64,000 bases of DNA, taken from the NCBI GenBank assembly GCA_028023455.1, contig JAQFVV010012446.1:2914001-2978000 (forward strand), written 5' to 3'. Position 1 is the stretch's first letter, and every line of letters begins with the position of its first letter. The position numbers and the translations under genes were made by a program. Shown one piece after another: positions 47,572 through 60,499 of the stretch. The DNA is from Epiperipatus broadwayi (lineage: Eukaryota > Onychophora > Udeonychophora > Euonychophora > Peripatidae). The notes beneath the pieces are model-generated. The model saw only the letters and a program-made list of their open reading frames with translations. It did not search any database and was not told the origin of the DNA.

Positions 47572-48230
47572 AGGGGGAAGAATGCTGTATACACCCACAG
47601 ATATATATTTATTAAAGATAAATTATGATATGTGTACAAGCTATAAATATTAATATGTAAAATACTACAGAAATAAAATAGCTAATTAAGTATGCAGAAA
47701 AAAATAAACTCACTTTATGCAAATTAGCCTAAGTGATAAAAGAGTCTGCAGAAGAATTAAGCAATGGGCAGAAATGGAAGAAGTGCTGCTACAGTGTGAA
47801 AGCAGAAGTGTCTGCCGAAATAAAATGCAGAAAATGTAAGCAGTGTGCTGAAGAACCAAAGTAAATGGAGAAGAAGAACACAATTAAACTAGTGGAAAAT
47901 TAAACTAGTAATGCAAAGTTGTTCTGGAAATTAAAAAAAAAGAGCTCTAGTCAACAATTTATTTTGACTATCTCTCACATAATGTGTGTGAGCAGTAAGG
48001 ATATGCAAAATAAAGAAACTTTAAATATATATGAATCTCTTAGGAGATAATGAACTTTATGAAGACCTAAGTGATTTTATATTCAACTAGCAAACTGGCA
48101 AGTTGAACTACTAAACATCTTACTAATATAGAGTAAATAAACACTTGAAGTTTGTTAAACATTTGCGTTCAGTTTCTTATTTAACAACATATATATACAG
48201 CTGCCAACTGACTGTATAGTCCTGAATATA
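47572..48230 (+). mobile_element. Polypurine tract and 3' LTR of the gypsy-type element
   Basis: The tract AGGGGGAAGAATG precedes the 3' LTR, which begins TGTATACACCCACAG at 47586 and runs to about 48230 (tcctgaatatata). The end is set by loss of similarity to the 5' LTR. No target-site duplication was recognised. Confidence 0.7.
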
Positions 48231-48239
48231 TATTTACAT

Positions 48240-49815
48240 CATAATATTTCTTCAAGCACCTGTGAATGCTACAAACTGCAAATTAAGAACCAATAGATTA
48301 AGTCAATCTGTAGAAATACAATATTCATATTATCACCAGGAGCCAATTTTTCTTTTGATACTATCTAATATTAATAAATGTTTTAAAACATTTTATCACA
48401 AATATATATATACTTTTAGTTTATAATAACTGATACACATTCAGGATCAAAGCATATAATGAAACTAATTTATTACAGAATATTGTAGACCAAAGCTATC
48501 AATACAAATAGTAATAAATTAGCAAAAAAAAAAAATTAAAAGAAATACAAACAAACAAAAAATATGATTTTAATATAACTCTAACTTTCACTTATCAAAT
48601 ATATATTTATTGGAATAAATCACTCTCTCTCTTCAGGCTGTGAATAAATAACTTTCTGCTGGAAAAAGGTTTAGTATACACTGGATGGATGCATCTACTC
48701 TTTAAGCTTTTGATGTTTATAAGAATATCCTTGTTATCATTGAAGACAATGATGGATCCATTTTATTCTTGATTTTGTCAAAAGAGTGTTATTTATTCAT
48801 AACCTGAAAGAATGGTTTGTTCCATTAATTACATATATACATTAAACTAGCCTAATTTAAAACTTATTGAATAATAATAACCATTGTATTACAAATTAAA
48901 GAACAAATTATGTTCATTATATAGCAACTATTATTATTTTCCAAAAAAAGAATACAGACTTAGATTTAAATTTATCTGAATTATTCAATCTATTCTTCTA
49001 ACACTAGATTTATATATATATATCTTAAAAAAACCTAAGTTCATTTTAATACTATGTAAAAAAAAATTTTCCCACAAAATGTATAATACTAACACTTGAT
49101 TCTCTTTTTCATCAAAAAGCTTTATAGATCCATCCACTTTCACTGAAAGAGCTCTTTATTTATATTTAGAAAAAAAAACTTTAGCCATCAAAACTAAATT
49201 AATGACATATAATGTGAAGATTTTCAGAAGATCACTGAAATTTTTCAAATTAAAAAAATATATTAGATTTATTATTCAGATCTTGGAGTGAGTGGTTTAT
49301 TGTCATTACCTTTCTAATTCCAAAATATCTATTCACACACAAAAAGAATTTTTTAAATTGTCATGTGATTAAGGATATTGAAATTCATCAGCTTTACTAT
49401 AGTATCCATCTTTAGCAAAATCAAACTTTTGTAAAGCCTGAATATCCTCAAGATCAACCATCATTCTGAGTTTTTTCTTTGTTTTCAAATAGTTCTTAAT
49501 TTCTAATTTGTAGATCAATATATATCACTGGATCCAACTTGGCATGTAAAGTTACTACCACATGGAAAAATACATCTTTCCTGAAAATATAAGAATACAA
49601 ATACAGTATCTAGGAACAATGGTAAAATTGGGTGACTATTGATATTCGGACAATTCATTCGGTCTCTATCATTTGAAAGACTTCAGACTGTCTAGTATAC
49701 ATATACATGGGCTATGAAACACAAAAATCAGGTTAGTGCTGTCATACAAATTCAAACTCTATTGTTGTGAACTAGCAGTAACTGGATACACCATTTCTTG
49801 CCTTCAGTTATAACT
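48240..49815. other. AT-rich DNA without recognised genes
   Basis: Near 49600-49360 the minus strand has a short readable run (MMVDLEDIQALQKFDFAKDG) behind a possible acceptor, but stops surround it and no family was recognised. Confidence 0.3.
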
Positions 49816-49816
49816 T

Positions 49817-50012
<196 letters not shown>

Positions 50013-52129
50013 TATATATAAATAATATTTTTTCCCAACATTTTTAGTATCAGGAGTGGAATTTAAAAAACATACTAGTGATGTAAATTCTTTCTTTATC
50101 TTGAATGAAAAAAGTTAATGACTTTTCAGTTCATCTTAATTCCTTTCAAAAACAACTTAGTATGGATTTTATCAAAGTATTTAATTTAAAAAATCTTAAA
50201 TCTAATTAAAAATAGAGTGGAATTTTATAATTACCAGTATATCTATTATAAAATAAAAACATGCTTGTTTTAGATTTCAAAATCAGAATTAATCAAATAT
50301 TAAGTACATCTTTTAAAATATTTAATTCATAATAATTTTTAAATTCAAAATTATTATTTAATTTTTAACTATTATTCCAGTGTAATATAAAAAATATCTA
50401 CAAAAATATTGTTTGTTTATTTCTGTTTCTTTCAACTTTATATATACACACGCACACAAAACACTATGTTGCTGCATGCCATGAGACACAACTGTCTCAA
50501 TATGTTCACACACGGTGTGATAATGGTAATGACAAATTATAAACAGTGCTTGGATACACACACTTTTATAACCCTATCATTGACTATTACATATATTACT
50601 TGGGTATGATATTAAATGTTCTACAGAATGTTTAGAAAACTGACAATAATTGTGTTACACTGTACTAAGAATAAACTGCAGAGTAAAGAAATGCATTGGA
50701 AAAAAATTGAAATCTGATGAGATAAGTATGCTCTATGTTGCAACAATTACTGAACATTAAAACCGATTATTTGAACATTCAGAACTGTCATATTACTGAA
50801 GCATAAAATTCTCTTAAGGAATGTGTTATGGACAAAGTAAATCTATTATTGGATTCATTTAAAAAAGAATCATACTTAGCTTTTTGATGATTATCTTACT
50901 ATTAATGATTTGATCAAAAGGAAATGTAGAAGTTCAATGACTGATGGAAGATTTAAAAATGATTAGTGGATTAAAACTGCAAAGAAGATAGATATTTGAA
51001 TAATTGTGATCATTCTACATCTTTTTTTTGATGCACAGAAGATAATATATGAACATGAGAAATGCTATTACACTTTTAGTATGTCCAACAATGGCATTCT
51101 CTTATATGATATTTTGAACAGTTGGAAAAAGCATTTTGATCATCTTTTGAATAATGATACAAGAATAGCAATGACAATTTTTAAAGTCATATCCATTTTG
51201 TCTACTCATTTAGATTTGGACAAATATATCCAGCTTAGTGAAGTGAAAACACTTGTTTGTAATCTTAAAAATGGAAAGGTTGTAGATCCTGATGAAATAT
51301 CTAGAGAAGTTTTAAAATATGTTGATATGTTAGCTTCAAACATACTGAAATGTTTAAAATAAATATGGAACCATGAAGTGATGTCACCCGATCTTAAGAA
51401 TGTCTTTATTACTTCAATTTTTATCATGGAATATCATTATTGTGCTACAGCAAGATAATTTTAATGATCTTGTTGAATATGTTACTTCCTGTCATAGATG
51501 AATGGTTACCAGTGACCTAATGTAGTTTTAGAGAATCAAGAAGCACTATTGATATGGTTTTTATTACCAGGCAATGCAAAAAAAAAGATCAGGACCAAAG
51601 AAACAATTTATATATCACTTTGAGTGATTTGATCAAGGAATTTGATTAAATTAATAGAACAGGATGGCATTGTTTGAAAGTAATTGGCTGGCCACCAAAA
51701 TTTATTCATATTATACAGATTCTATGTGATGGAATGAGAGAAAGTGCTATTACTACTGATGGAAAATCAGGCATTTGAAATGAAAACTGGTGTTAAACAA
51801 GAATGTACTAGTTCCAATATTATTTTCAATTTTTATGACAATAATCTTTGAAAATATTTATAGATGGCTTAATGAAACTGGGATCAAGATATGATACAGA
51901 TTTGGTGGTGGAATTTTTAATTTCAATCAATTAAAAGTGAAAAGATTTTTCATCTTCTTGGATTCTGAATTTTCAGTATGTTGATGATTTTGTTATTTTT
52001 ACCAGTTCAAAAGTCAATTTACAAAATGTACTTAAGTTTTGAATGCAATATACAAAGACTAGTTTATTAATTATTCTTCAAAAAATGTAAGTTCTTTATC
52101 TACCAGCGATGAAAGAAAAATTCTCAGCA

Positions 52130-52325
52130 AGTTTTAGCTTGAAAATGCAGACATCACATGATCTAGTTGCAGTGCTCTCAGATCCAAGGCTCCTCACTGA
52201 CGAAGGCCACAAGCCAGAAACTAGTCTGGGAGTATTGGATGAGTAGGCACTAGATAGGGATTTTATGCACAAGCCTTCTGGCCTACATTGATTACTCTGG
52301 CTTGCAGGCACAATATAAAGACATT
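52130..52325 (+). repeat. Hammerhead repeat family D, inserted in a LINE
   Basis: GC-richer than the host LINE. It spans catcacatgatctagttgc to ctggcttgcaggcacaa and carries the ribozyme at 52191-52232. Confidence 0.6.
52191..52232 (+). ncRNA. Hammerhead motif, family D
   Basis: CTGACGA (52197-52203), stem GGC/GCC with loop CACAA, GAAA (52217-52220), self-complementary CTAG, cleavage-site TC (52225-52226), then TGGGAG against TCCTCA (four pairs, one of them G-U). As at 21.7 kb an A-A opposition sits between stem II and the core. Confidence 0.6.
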
Positions 52326-53118
52326 AAAAAAGTTTAATAATGTTCAATAAAATTTTTAAAATATGATGGCAAGATCATAAAATCAATTAACACATTCTTT
52401 GTCTTGTTAGATATGCTACTATTGAATCCACTATTGAAAAATCACACTCCATTGGACTGGACATGTAAAATAAATGAACAATGGAAGATTTCTAAAAGGG
52501 TTTTGTAATAGTATACTTGACTATGGTTTTTATGAGAGGTAGATCCCATCTATGTTATAAGGATTATCTCAAAGACATTCTAATCAAATGCTACTCAATT
52601 ATTTCCATTAAGAAGATATGGCAGAGAATAGAAAACATTGGATAGCTATAATGATGAAATTAAGACATTATACAATATCAACTGAATAAAAAAATGGATC
52701 AATAAATTCTATATATGGATGTATTTGTATTCCACAGATTTATATAATGATTTTTTCCTCTTCTTTTTTTTCTTGGAGTTAGAATGGCTTTAATTTAGAG
52801 CTATTATTTATTATTTTGCAACTGATAATTGTTTTGTCCATAAGTTATTATAATTTTTTTAAATTTTAAATATAAAAAAAATGAAATATTTCTGTGAACT
52901 CTAGGTCACTGTGTTTACTATTTTTCTCAATACTGATTCCATCTTTATCAAAACAATCATTCATTTAAAAGCTTAGGCAGCCGTCTGTACTAAAGAGACA
53001 AAAAGATAATAGAAACTGTATATTTAATATTAAATACAATATTTTATTTTTTAATAAGAGTTTTCCAAAATGTAATGTAGCATTATTATGTTTCTCTTGC
53101 ATACTATGCAACATTTTT

Positions 53119-53225
53119 TTTTTTTAAAGTGTCATAGCATCGGCTGGGACGCGAACCCGCAACCCGGGCAACTGCTTGCAAGTGCAAGGCAGTCGCGCTG
53201 ACCTCTCTACCACCAATGCTAGACT
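53119..53225 (-). mobile_element. tRNA-derived SINE, first family, best-preserved copy
   Basis: Minus-strand TAGCATTGGTGGTAGAGAGG carries a box A and GGGTTCGCGTCCC a near-perfect box B, followed by an A tail. The target-site duplication ACTATGCAACATTTTT (53103-53118) recurs as ACTATCCAACATTTTT at 53226-53241. It keeps several CpGs, which suggests a younger insertion than the other three. Confidence 0.8.
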
Positions 53226-53244
53226 ACTATCCAACATTTTTCAC

Positions 53245-55225
53245 TTTAAATAAAGACAGAATTTCAATTTCCCTATAGGCGAGAAAATTTTGGTTTGATA
53301 ACATCAAAGGCGTCAAATAAATAGAATAATATCACATGCATGTACGTAATAATAATTTTCAATCTTTTCTCCTCTAATCTGTATTACTTTTTTGCAATAA
53401 TAATATAAGAAGTCTTTTATAAAGCATGAATTATATCACATAGCAGTTATAAAGTTCGCCTTTTAACATAAACTACAGTTTCCATCTGTTTCCTCCTTTT
53501 AAAATAAAATATAAAAAAAAACCTAATATTTAACAAATTACATTATTTTCATAAAGGAAGTCGGATAGTAAAACTTTAAATCAAGGAAATTGCTTGATGT
53601 AAATATTAACTGAAGTCAGATTCATATTCAATCTTTTACTAATATTTCATTTTTTAAGACTTCGGGATATTAGTATAGTATATTATCATTTTATCACTTA
53701 CCCAAGTGACAATTAAAATGATGTATATATATCATATGCAATTTCAGCCATTATATAGATTAATTTGTTTAAGTACGTAGTATATATATAAATTGATTAT
53801 GTATATATAGAAAAAACTTTTTCAAAAACAAAATTCAAACAAGAATTCTAATTTATATATATATCATCACAGTCATTTATCACAATCAAATACAAATTCT
53901 ATAAAAATCAAAAGCATTTCCAACTTCCCTATTTCTCATGCATCATTAATTAAATTCTTCCTTAGAGTCATCTATCAATTTTCTTCTTCGAGCTCTTATC
54001 GTCTACAGTATCTAACATAGTTTTCATTATTCTTCCATTTCTATGCAAGTCCTCTTTCTCTTTTTAATTTCATTCTTACATAATCTTTTTTCATTTATTA
54101 TTTTCAATACAACTACATTTTTAACTTTATCATTCTTCTTTAAATCTTCATTCCTAGATCCTTCAATTAACTCACTTTTTACTTACTCTGGGTTTTTTTT
54201 TTTGTCTGTATCTATATGTGAAAAATGTTAATTTGCTCTCACTTTCCAGATTCTCAACTATTTGAAACTTTGAATACATATACAGTCCTGATGGCAACAC
54301 ATTTTTTTATTAATAAAAAATAAAAAAACAGCGAAAATTTTAAATTTTATATAAGATTCAATATTTATAGGCTCTCCAACTAATGGTATTAAATTGTATA
54401 TAAACTTACATTTGTAATTTCTAAAACTATATAAAATTATTAAAACGGAAGTCAACCTCAGCTAATGCGCTATTTTTTAAATATTATAAAACTATATTAA
54501 ACAAAAAATATATTTTAAATGTTTTAATTTACATAAATGCGTTAAAAAGTAAACATAAATTTTCTTCAGCAAGAATGAAATGATCATACTTTACCTAAAC
54601 AATTATTTAAATAAATTTGAACCTCATACCCACTTTGAATCTATTGACATTGACAAAAGAAAGTGTGATTCGTTGAAAATCTGATTTGTAAATTTCTAAA
54701 TACCATCAATCCATGCTTTTATTTGTAAAGGATAAAACTTTTTACTTTTTAGTCCAATGTTTACTTTTTACAGATTATATGGGAATAAAAAAATATCATT
54801 TTTTATATATATATATTTTTTTATATTTCTGATATGGTTAATATATACTCTAAACAAATTTTTCCTAAGTCCATTTCCTAAATTTAACTCCAATATATCA
54901 CACAATACTGTCCAATCATATTAAAAGTCTGATGGCCATTCAAATTTTCATTTTACCTTTTTTATTATCATTTTTTTAATCAGATACCTCACACTAACTT
55001 GCTCTTCAACTTTTTTTTACAGTTCTTTTTTTTTATATTCCATCTACCTCTTTAAATTATTTACTTGTATCTGATTTTATTTTCACCTCAAACTTTTTAC
55101 TAATATTGATAATTCAATTAAGCTAAGCATTTTATTACACTCATTCTTCTTATTTTCAAGCATAGTTCTATCACCAGAAAAACTGATGCAATAAACCAAA
55201 TGCTAACTATAACATTTATTTAGAT
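53245..55225. other. AT-rich DNA without recognised genes
   Basis: Pyrimidine-rich stretch near 53.9-54.2 kb; no exon or known repeat was recognised. Confidence 0.35.
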
Positions 55226-55228
55226 AAA

Positions 55229-55291
55229 CTAGGAGTTAGCAAACTTTTTCTTTAAAGGGACAGATAATAAATTTTAAGTCTTTGTGGGCCA
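55229..55291 (+). mobile_element. hAT (Charlie-like) terminal fragment
   Basis: The stretch reads TTAGCAAACTTTTTCTTTAA, AGGGACAGATAATAAATTTT and CTTTGTGGGCCA. It closely follows the terminal sequence known from MER5/Charlie-type hAT elements. The opposite end was not found. Confidence 0.5.
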
Positions 55292-55369
55292 ATAAAAAAA
55301 ACATACAGGACAATAAGTAAATTAAAAAATCACAAACAATGCATATAAAAACATTTATTAAAAAAGAAA

Positions 55370-55800
55370 TATTAATTTCTTAAGCGCAAGCAGATGATAT
55401 ACTAATAACGTGAAAGGCTGAAACCTTTGGCAGATGTGCCTTAAAAATGCTTATATGACAGCCAATCAGATGTAATAACGACTGCATAACTCAATTCAAA
55501 ACACAAGGCAAAGAATTTATGAAAAAAAGATGAACCCACCTTCTTCTCTACTTAAATTTATATATAAATAAGCCAGACTCAAGCATTTTGAACTAAGAGC
55601 GTGAAGATTTAAACACCACATTTAATTCACTAAATATTATATATAAATAAACAATGTGAAATCTTTCGATTTATTATGTAGTAATTTTTCAAATCTAATG
55701 AAATGATCATAACAAATGTGAATATATTAATTTCCTAAGCGCAAGCAGATAATATAATAATAATGTGAAAGAAATAAAAATACATATTTTTACATGTGAA
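55370..55800. repeat. Repeats shared with the Penelope-like element and with 57.5-58.2 kb
   Basis: 55400-55500 is the reverse complement of ~90 bp unique to the right arm at 8503-8597 (ttacatctgattggctgtca-like). The phrase cctaagcgcaagcagat occurs at about 55383 and 55736. The phrase caagcattttgaactaagagcgtgaag near 55582 and tctttcgattta near 55662 recur in the foldback at 57.5 kb. Confidence 0.6.
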
Positions 55801-56117
55801 TGGGACAAACACAATAACAGTGTTACTTTCTATTAATAATAGCTCTTACATTCATTAATATATAAATATGTTTACTACATGTGTTCAAATCCTCTTAGTA
55901 TTTTTTTAAATAATTTATCTGGTGTTTCATTATTATGAGTTAATAAAAGCTAAGCTGACAATCAATTAAATTCATTAAAGGCACTACAATTTATGTAAAT
56001 GGAATATGGATTACATATTGTTTTATATAAATAAAAGCTTATAGTCATCGACAACTTAAAGAATGGATGATCCATTCTATTCTTTATTGAAGTAAGAGTA
56101 TCCACAAAGTTGCATCA

Positions 56118-56275
56118 TCAAAGCAAGATAACAATGAACATTAGCATATCTTCTGTATATGTATAAACATATACCAAACTAAACATTGGTTACCATAGAT
56201 ATTAACACATTTGCATGTGTATGTTTATACAAATTTGATATGCTAATGTATATACTAATGTTCCCTCTTGCTTTA
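56118..56275. repeat. Inverted repeat, ~55-bp arms
   Basis: aaagcaagataacaatgaac on the left pairs with gttccctcttgcttt on the right, and gtatatgtataaacata with tatgtttatac. No ribozyme motif was seen. Confidence 0.55.
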
Positions 56276-57489
56276 ATAAAGATATGCTATATTGTAAACA
56301 TGACTCAGAAAAATAATAAATACTGTTAAGATTTATTACTATAATAGTTGACAATTGCCTACATATTCTGGTAGAATATATTCTTACTTAATATCTGCAG
56401 TATATACATATTATATAGTTTGTTTATATATATATTTATATCAATTAGGTTTTGGTTTTAGCAAAAATGACATGTAAATTAATAAATATTCTTAATACTA
56501 AGATAAATTTAATAATTATAAATATTAAGAAATTGATAATATATAAGGAAAAATCAGATAAAATATATTGTTCACCAAATAAATAAATTGCTTAAAATGA
56601 ACAAATAACATGTAATTGATATATGTGAAGTTCTCTGTCTGAAAGCAGGCTGAGATAATTAGATATTACAGACTGAATAATAACAATTATTATTGATGAT
56701 AATTTCCTGTTGCTAGCTGTCCTCTTGATATCATTTAATATTTCAATATTTAGAACTTTCATAAACTTCAATGAGTCTTACATCATTAAGATATACTAAT
56801 ATTGGAAATATTTGTATTAGCAAATAAATTATTTAGCAGCAAAATAAACATTAAACTTTCAATATAATTAAAAGACAATATTAAACATAAAACAAAGTTA
56901 AAATTAAGTTTACAATGATTATGCATAATAGAAAACAAAACAGGAAAATAAGCAATATAAAAATAAGTTTTACAAAAACAAAAATCAATGTTACTGAGAT
57001 CAAAAATATTTTAGTAACAAAAAGAATTTAATTAATGCAAAGTCCAGTGTACTTTCTATAATTAAATCAATTTATTTTTAATTAGACTTAAGCTAATTGA
57101 ATCTGTTACTCAATTTAAGATATGTACACTCATCCCTGTATTCCATAAAGAACAAAAGAACTGAGCAGATATATAAACTGTTGTAAAACTAGAAATAGTT
57201 TTCTTTATTTTTGTTAGAACAGAGAACTTTGAAGCAGAAGACAATTGAAGAATGGAAGTAATTATTCAGGGACATCTTTCAGGAAATTTATCTCTGCAGG
57301 TGAAACAAGTTGATTAGAGAATTATACAGGCCACCTTAAATTTCATTATGATTTTTATAAGCCTTAAGAGCCTATAGGTAGTAAAGATAATATTTACAGA
57401 GAATATTAGCCTATATCTAGTTTTGAATGCAGAAAATCAGAATTGTTTAAATTCTATTTGATGTATGTTCAAATGATATATGTAGATAA

Positions 57490-58245
57490 TGTTACGTATA
57501 TTAAACTAGTATATATAAAGTTGTAATTAATAACTTGTAAAGCACATACTCATTAACTAAGTAATATACATATTAAGGTTTATAACTTTAAAACTATGTG
57601 CCTGGATGTGACATCTCTACGAATCTTAACACAAGATTAACGACTTTAAAAGACAAGAGTGGCCACTCTTCGACCTACTTTTTAATTATATAGGTGAATC
57701 TAAAGCATTTTGATTTGAGAGCGTGAAGCTATTAACTACTTCACTGATTAAGTCCACAATTTCTATACAAGCTAACAAGGTAATGAATATGCACTTAACA
57801 AATTATTAATTACAACTTTAAATTGTCTTAAAAGATTTCTAATTATAAGAGCTTCACACTGACTCACTGTAAATCGAAAGATTTTGCGTAAATCCACAAT
57901 TTCTATACAGGCTAACAAGATGCTTAACAAATTGTTAATTATAACTTTAAAATGTTTTAAAATATTTCTAATTATAAGAGCTTCACACTGACTCGTTGTA
58001 AATCGAAAGATTTTGCATATGTTAGCTTGTATAGAAATTGTGGAGTTACTCAGTGAAATAGTTAATAGCCTTACACTCTCAAATCAAAATGCTTTAGATT
58101 TGCCTATATAATTAAAAAGTCGAAGAAAAGAGTGGCCACTCGTCTTTTAAAGTCGTTAATCTTGTGTTAAGATTTGTAGAAGTCCCTACTGTTGCATCTA
58201 CGTGCATAGTCTTAAGGTTATAGCTTAATATATTTTACTAGTATA
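57490..58245. repeat. Foldback element with an internal direct duplication
   Basis: Arms of about 250-300 bp (57490-57785 and 58010-58245) pair, for example agagtggccactcttcgac with tcgaagaaaagagtggccactc. The centre has two ~115-bp direct copies (about 57785-57882 and 57915-58015), each with agagcttcacactgactc and gtaaatcgaaagattttgc. No coding frame. Confidence 0.7.
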
Positions 58246-58249
58246 TATA

Positions 58250-60085
58250 GTAATTTTTTTGTCTTTAGTTTATTAAGTCCTGCATTTTAATCATTCTCAC
58301 TTATAGGTTTTATTATTTATTAATTTGACTCAGTTTTTGTATAAAGAACTGGAAATAAAGGCATACAACATTTTAAGTCAATTAACTTTCTAAACCTAAA
58401 TAACAATTGAGAAAGTTAAAACACATAATTTAATAAAAATTTATTTTTTTTAAAAAGTAAAAAGTTTTAATCTATAGTATATTTTATTAACTAAGAACAG
58501 AAGTATCATTATGTTTAAAGCCAACAAACAAACAAATCTTTCTGGATATTAAAATCATTATTCAAATATTTTCGTAGAATCAATGAGAATAATTAGAAAC
58601 TCCAAATTTCATGATAGATTTAATGAAATTATTTTCTTTCTTTAAATTTTACACACTGCTAAAATAATGTACACGAGATACTTAATCCTAATTTATTGAA
58701 TGAACTTTTAAGAAGTAATAAACTATTGGAGCTATATTTTAGTAATATGGACATTCCAAACAATCCACAATATATCATTAGTAAAATGTTTTGAAATGTT
58801 AATCCTCAAAAGTACAATTCATTCGAGACAAATATCCATTTAATTTCCTTGGTCCTTACAACTGTACTTTTACCTTACAGCTTTAGAAATCAAAATAGAT
58901 ACATTTTATAGTGCTGTGGGAAAATCGAGTTTTAGGAGTTAATAAAAGCAAATAGAATATACAATAAACAAAGCTTGGCAGATATGGATTCATTATGAAA
59001 ATGTCAAAAGAAAAATTTCCACTTAAAATTCTCTCCGTAAATGTTTCTAATTTATTGATTTTAAAAACTTTTCCTTCCGCAAAAATTTCTGAAAACAAAA
59101 CAAAAATCAAACACAAAAGTAAAAAGAAATATGCTCTCTGTAAAAAAATCAAGTAACTCTTAAACAATGAATAAGACAAAATATGAGATCTTTGTATATC
59201 ATGAAGTTAAATATATATATAATTAATCTGAACAGATTATTGTAATTTAATTACTATTTCATTTATTCCAAAAATAAAAACATCACGAGATAAAATTGTA
59301 AAAAGTAAATAATTTTTAAACTATGATAATTATTAAAATTCATACAATGTATTTAGATTAGCAATATTAAGATTTTTAAAATGTCTTAACATCAAGAATA
59401 ATAAAGAAACTGGTAAAAAAAAAAAACTGCAGAACCTTACATTTATCTGTAAAAAAAAAAAATCAATATCCCCCCTTATATTTCTAGTCAATAAAAACTG
59501 ACATTATGAATATATATATATTTCTAATTATTTTAATGAGCATGTAAATAATTTTATGGTTTTACAGATATGTAATGCTAAGAATTCAAAGCTACTTCAT
59601 TGAACAATCAAATCCAAAAACATTATTAAGATACTGTACAAGCAAGATCCCCAAAATACAAAATTCCCAAAGAATCATTCAACTAAATCTGTATATAACC
59701 CACTTTATCTTTTATCTGACAAAATAGATTGGCATTGATAGAACAAAAGATGAGCATTATTTACAGCTTTATTTACATGATTCTTTGGAAATATTGCTTG
59801 AAAATTGTTTTAGTAACATTTTGAAACTTGATTAGTCCATGAAAAAGGTTTACATATATAAATAAATATTTGTTATAGATTATTGATAATTGTTTTTGAA
59901 TGTTTATAATGATTATAAATTTGTAAATTACTGGTTAATAAATAACTGCTATAAATCTCTACAGTGATTGATTGATTACTTTTAATTATATTTTTGGTTT
60001 CAATAATTTATATATAGTATTCAATATTTATTTAAACATTTTAAAAACTTTATGTTAAATATTATGTGATGTGATGTATTGTGAC
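58250..60085. other. AT-rich DNA with one exon-like segment
   Basis: On the minus strand, after a good acceptor (TTTTGTTTTCAG near 59096), there is an open run with two CpGs: EIFAEGKVFKINKLETFTER. No good donor follows and no family was recognised. Confidence 0.3.
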
Positions 60086-60099
60086 TTCTCCTTAAATGA

Positions 60100-60300
60100 G
60101 GTCAAGAATATCTCAGCAATTATGCCCAGATAAACCTGTTAGAACAAGTTTTTTAGAATATCCTCAACTCCAGGCCAGTTTCTGCTACCGGCTTGTTAAA
60201 CTAGGTCATATGATGTCTTGATTTCTTTGTAATGTGCTGTGCTCATTTAACAGTGAGGTCCACAGAGTATAGATAATGGAATGACTTTCAGATATGGGGC
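60100..60300 (-). repeat. Hammerhead family C remnant
   Basis: The minus strand keeps GCCGGTAGCAGAAACTGGCC, corresponding to stem II, GAAA and stem III of family C. The first core box is lost. Confidence 0.5.
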
Positions 60301-60499
60301 GTTAACTGGGTTTAACCAATAAAATGCCTGCCCAAAAGTATCCCTGATCACTTGTGAGATATGATGTGGATTCATAAAAGATTAAAATATAGTTCCTAAT
60401 TCAAAACTGCCTTTTCTGTTTCCCTCTTTATCTTACTAACTTTATGCACTTAAGTTAATATAGGATAATCTTCATGAACCTCTCATACCATCAATAATC

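Larger units (their letters stand above)
50640..52700 (+). mobile_element. LINE, reverse-transcriptase part, degraded
   Basis: A 118-codon frame (51006-51362) holds WKKHFDHLLNNDTRIA and VKTLVCNLKNGKVVDPDEIS, matching the pre-RT region (ERWAEHF and KxAIxxLKxGKAPGxDxIPAE). Further broken frames show CSFRESRSTIDMVFITRQC (the GFRxxRGTxDMIFxxRQ block), FQYVDDFVIF near 51970 (the FADD block) and LHWTGHV near 52450 (the C-terminal RWxGHV). A family D hammerhead repeat (52130-52325) is inserted between RT and C-terminus. Inactive. Confidence 0.65.

Noticed and set aside
50717-50740. CTGATGAG string in the LINE
   Set aside because: No GAAA at a suitable distance and no hairpin.
53119-53225. tRNA gene on the minus strand
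   Set aside because: Good box B, but it has an A tail and a target-site duplication and lacks an acceptor stem.
58960-59110. Coding exon on the minus strand
   Set aside because: There is a good acceptor and two CpGs, but no convincing donor and no recognisable product, so it is only mentioned within the intergenic entry.
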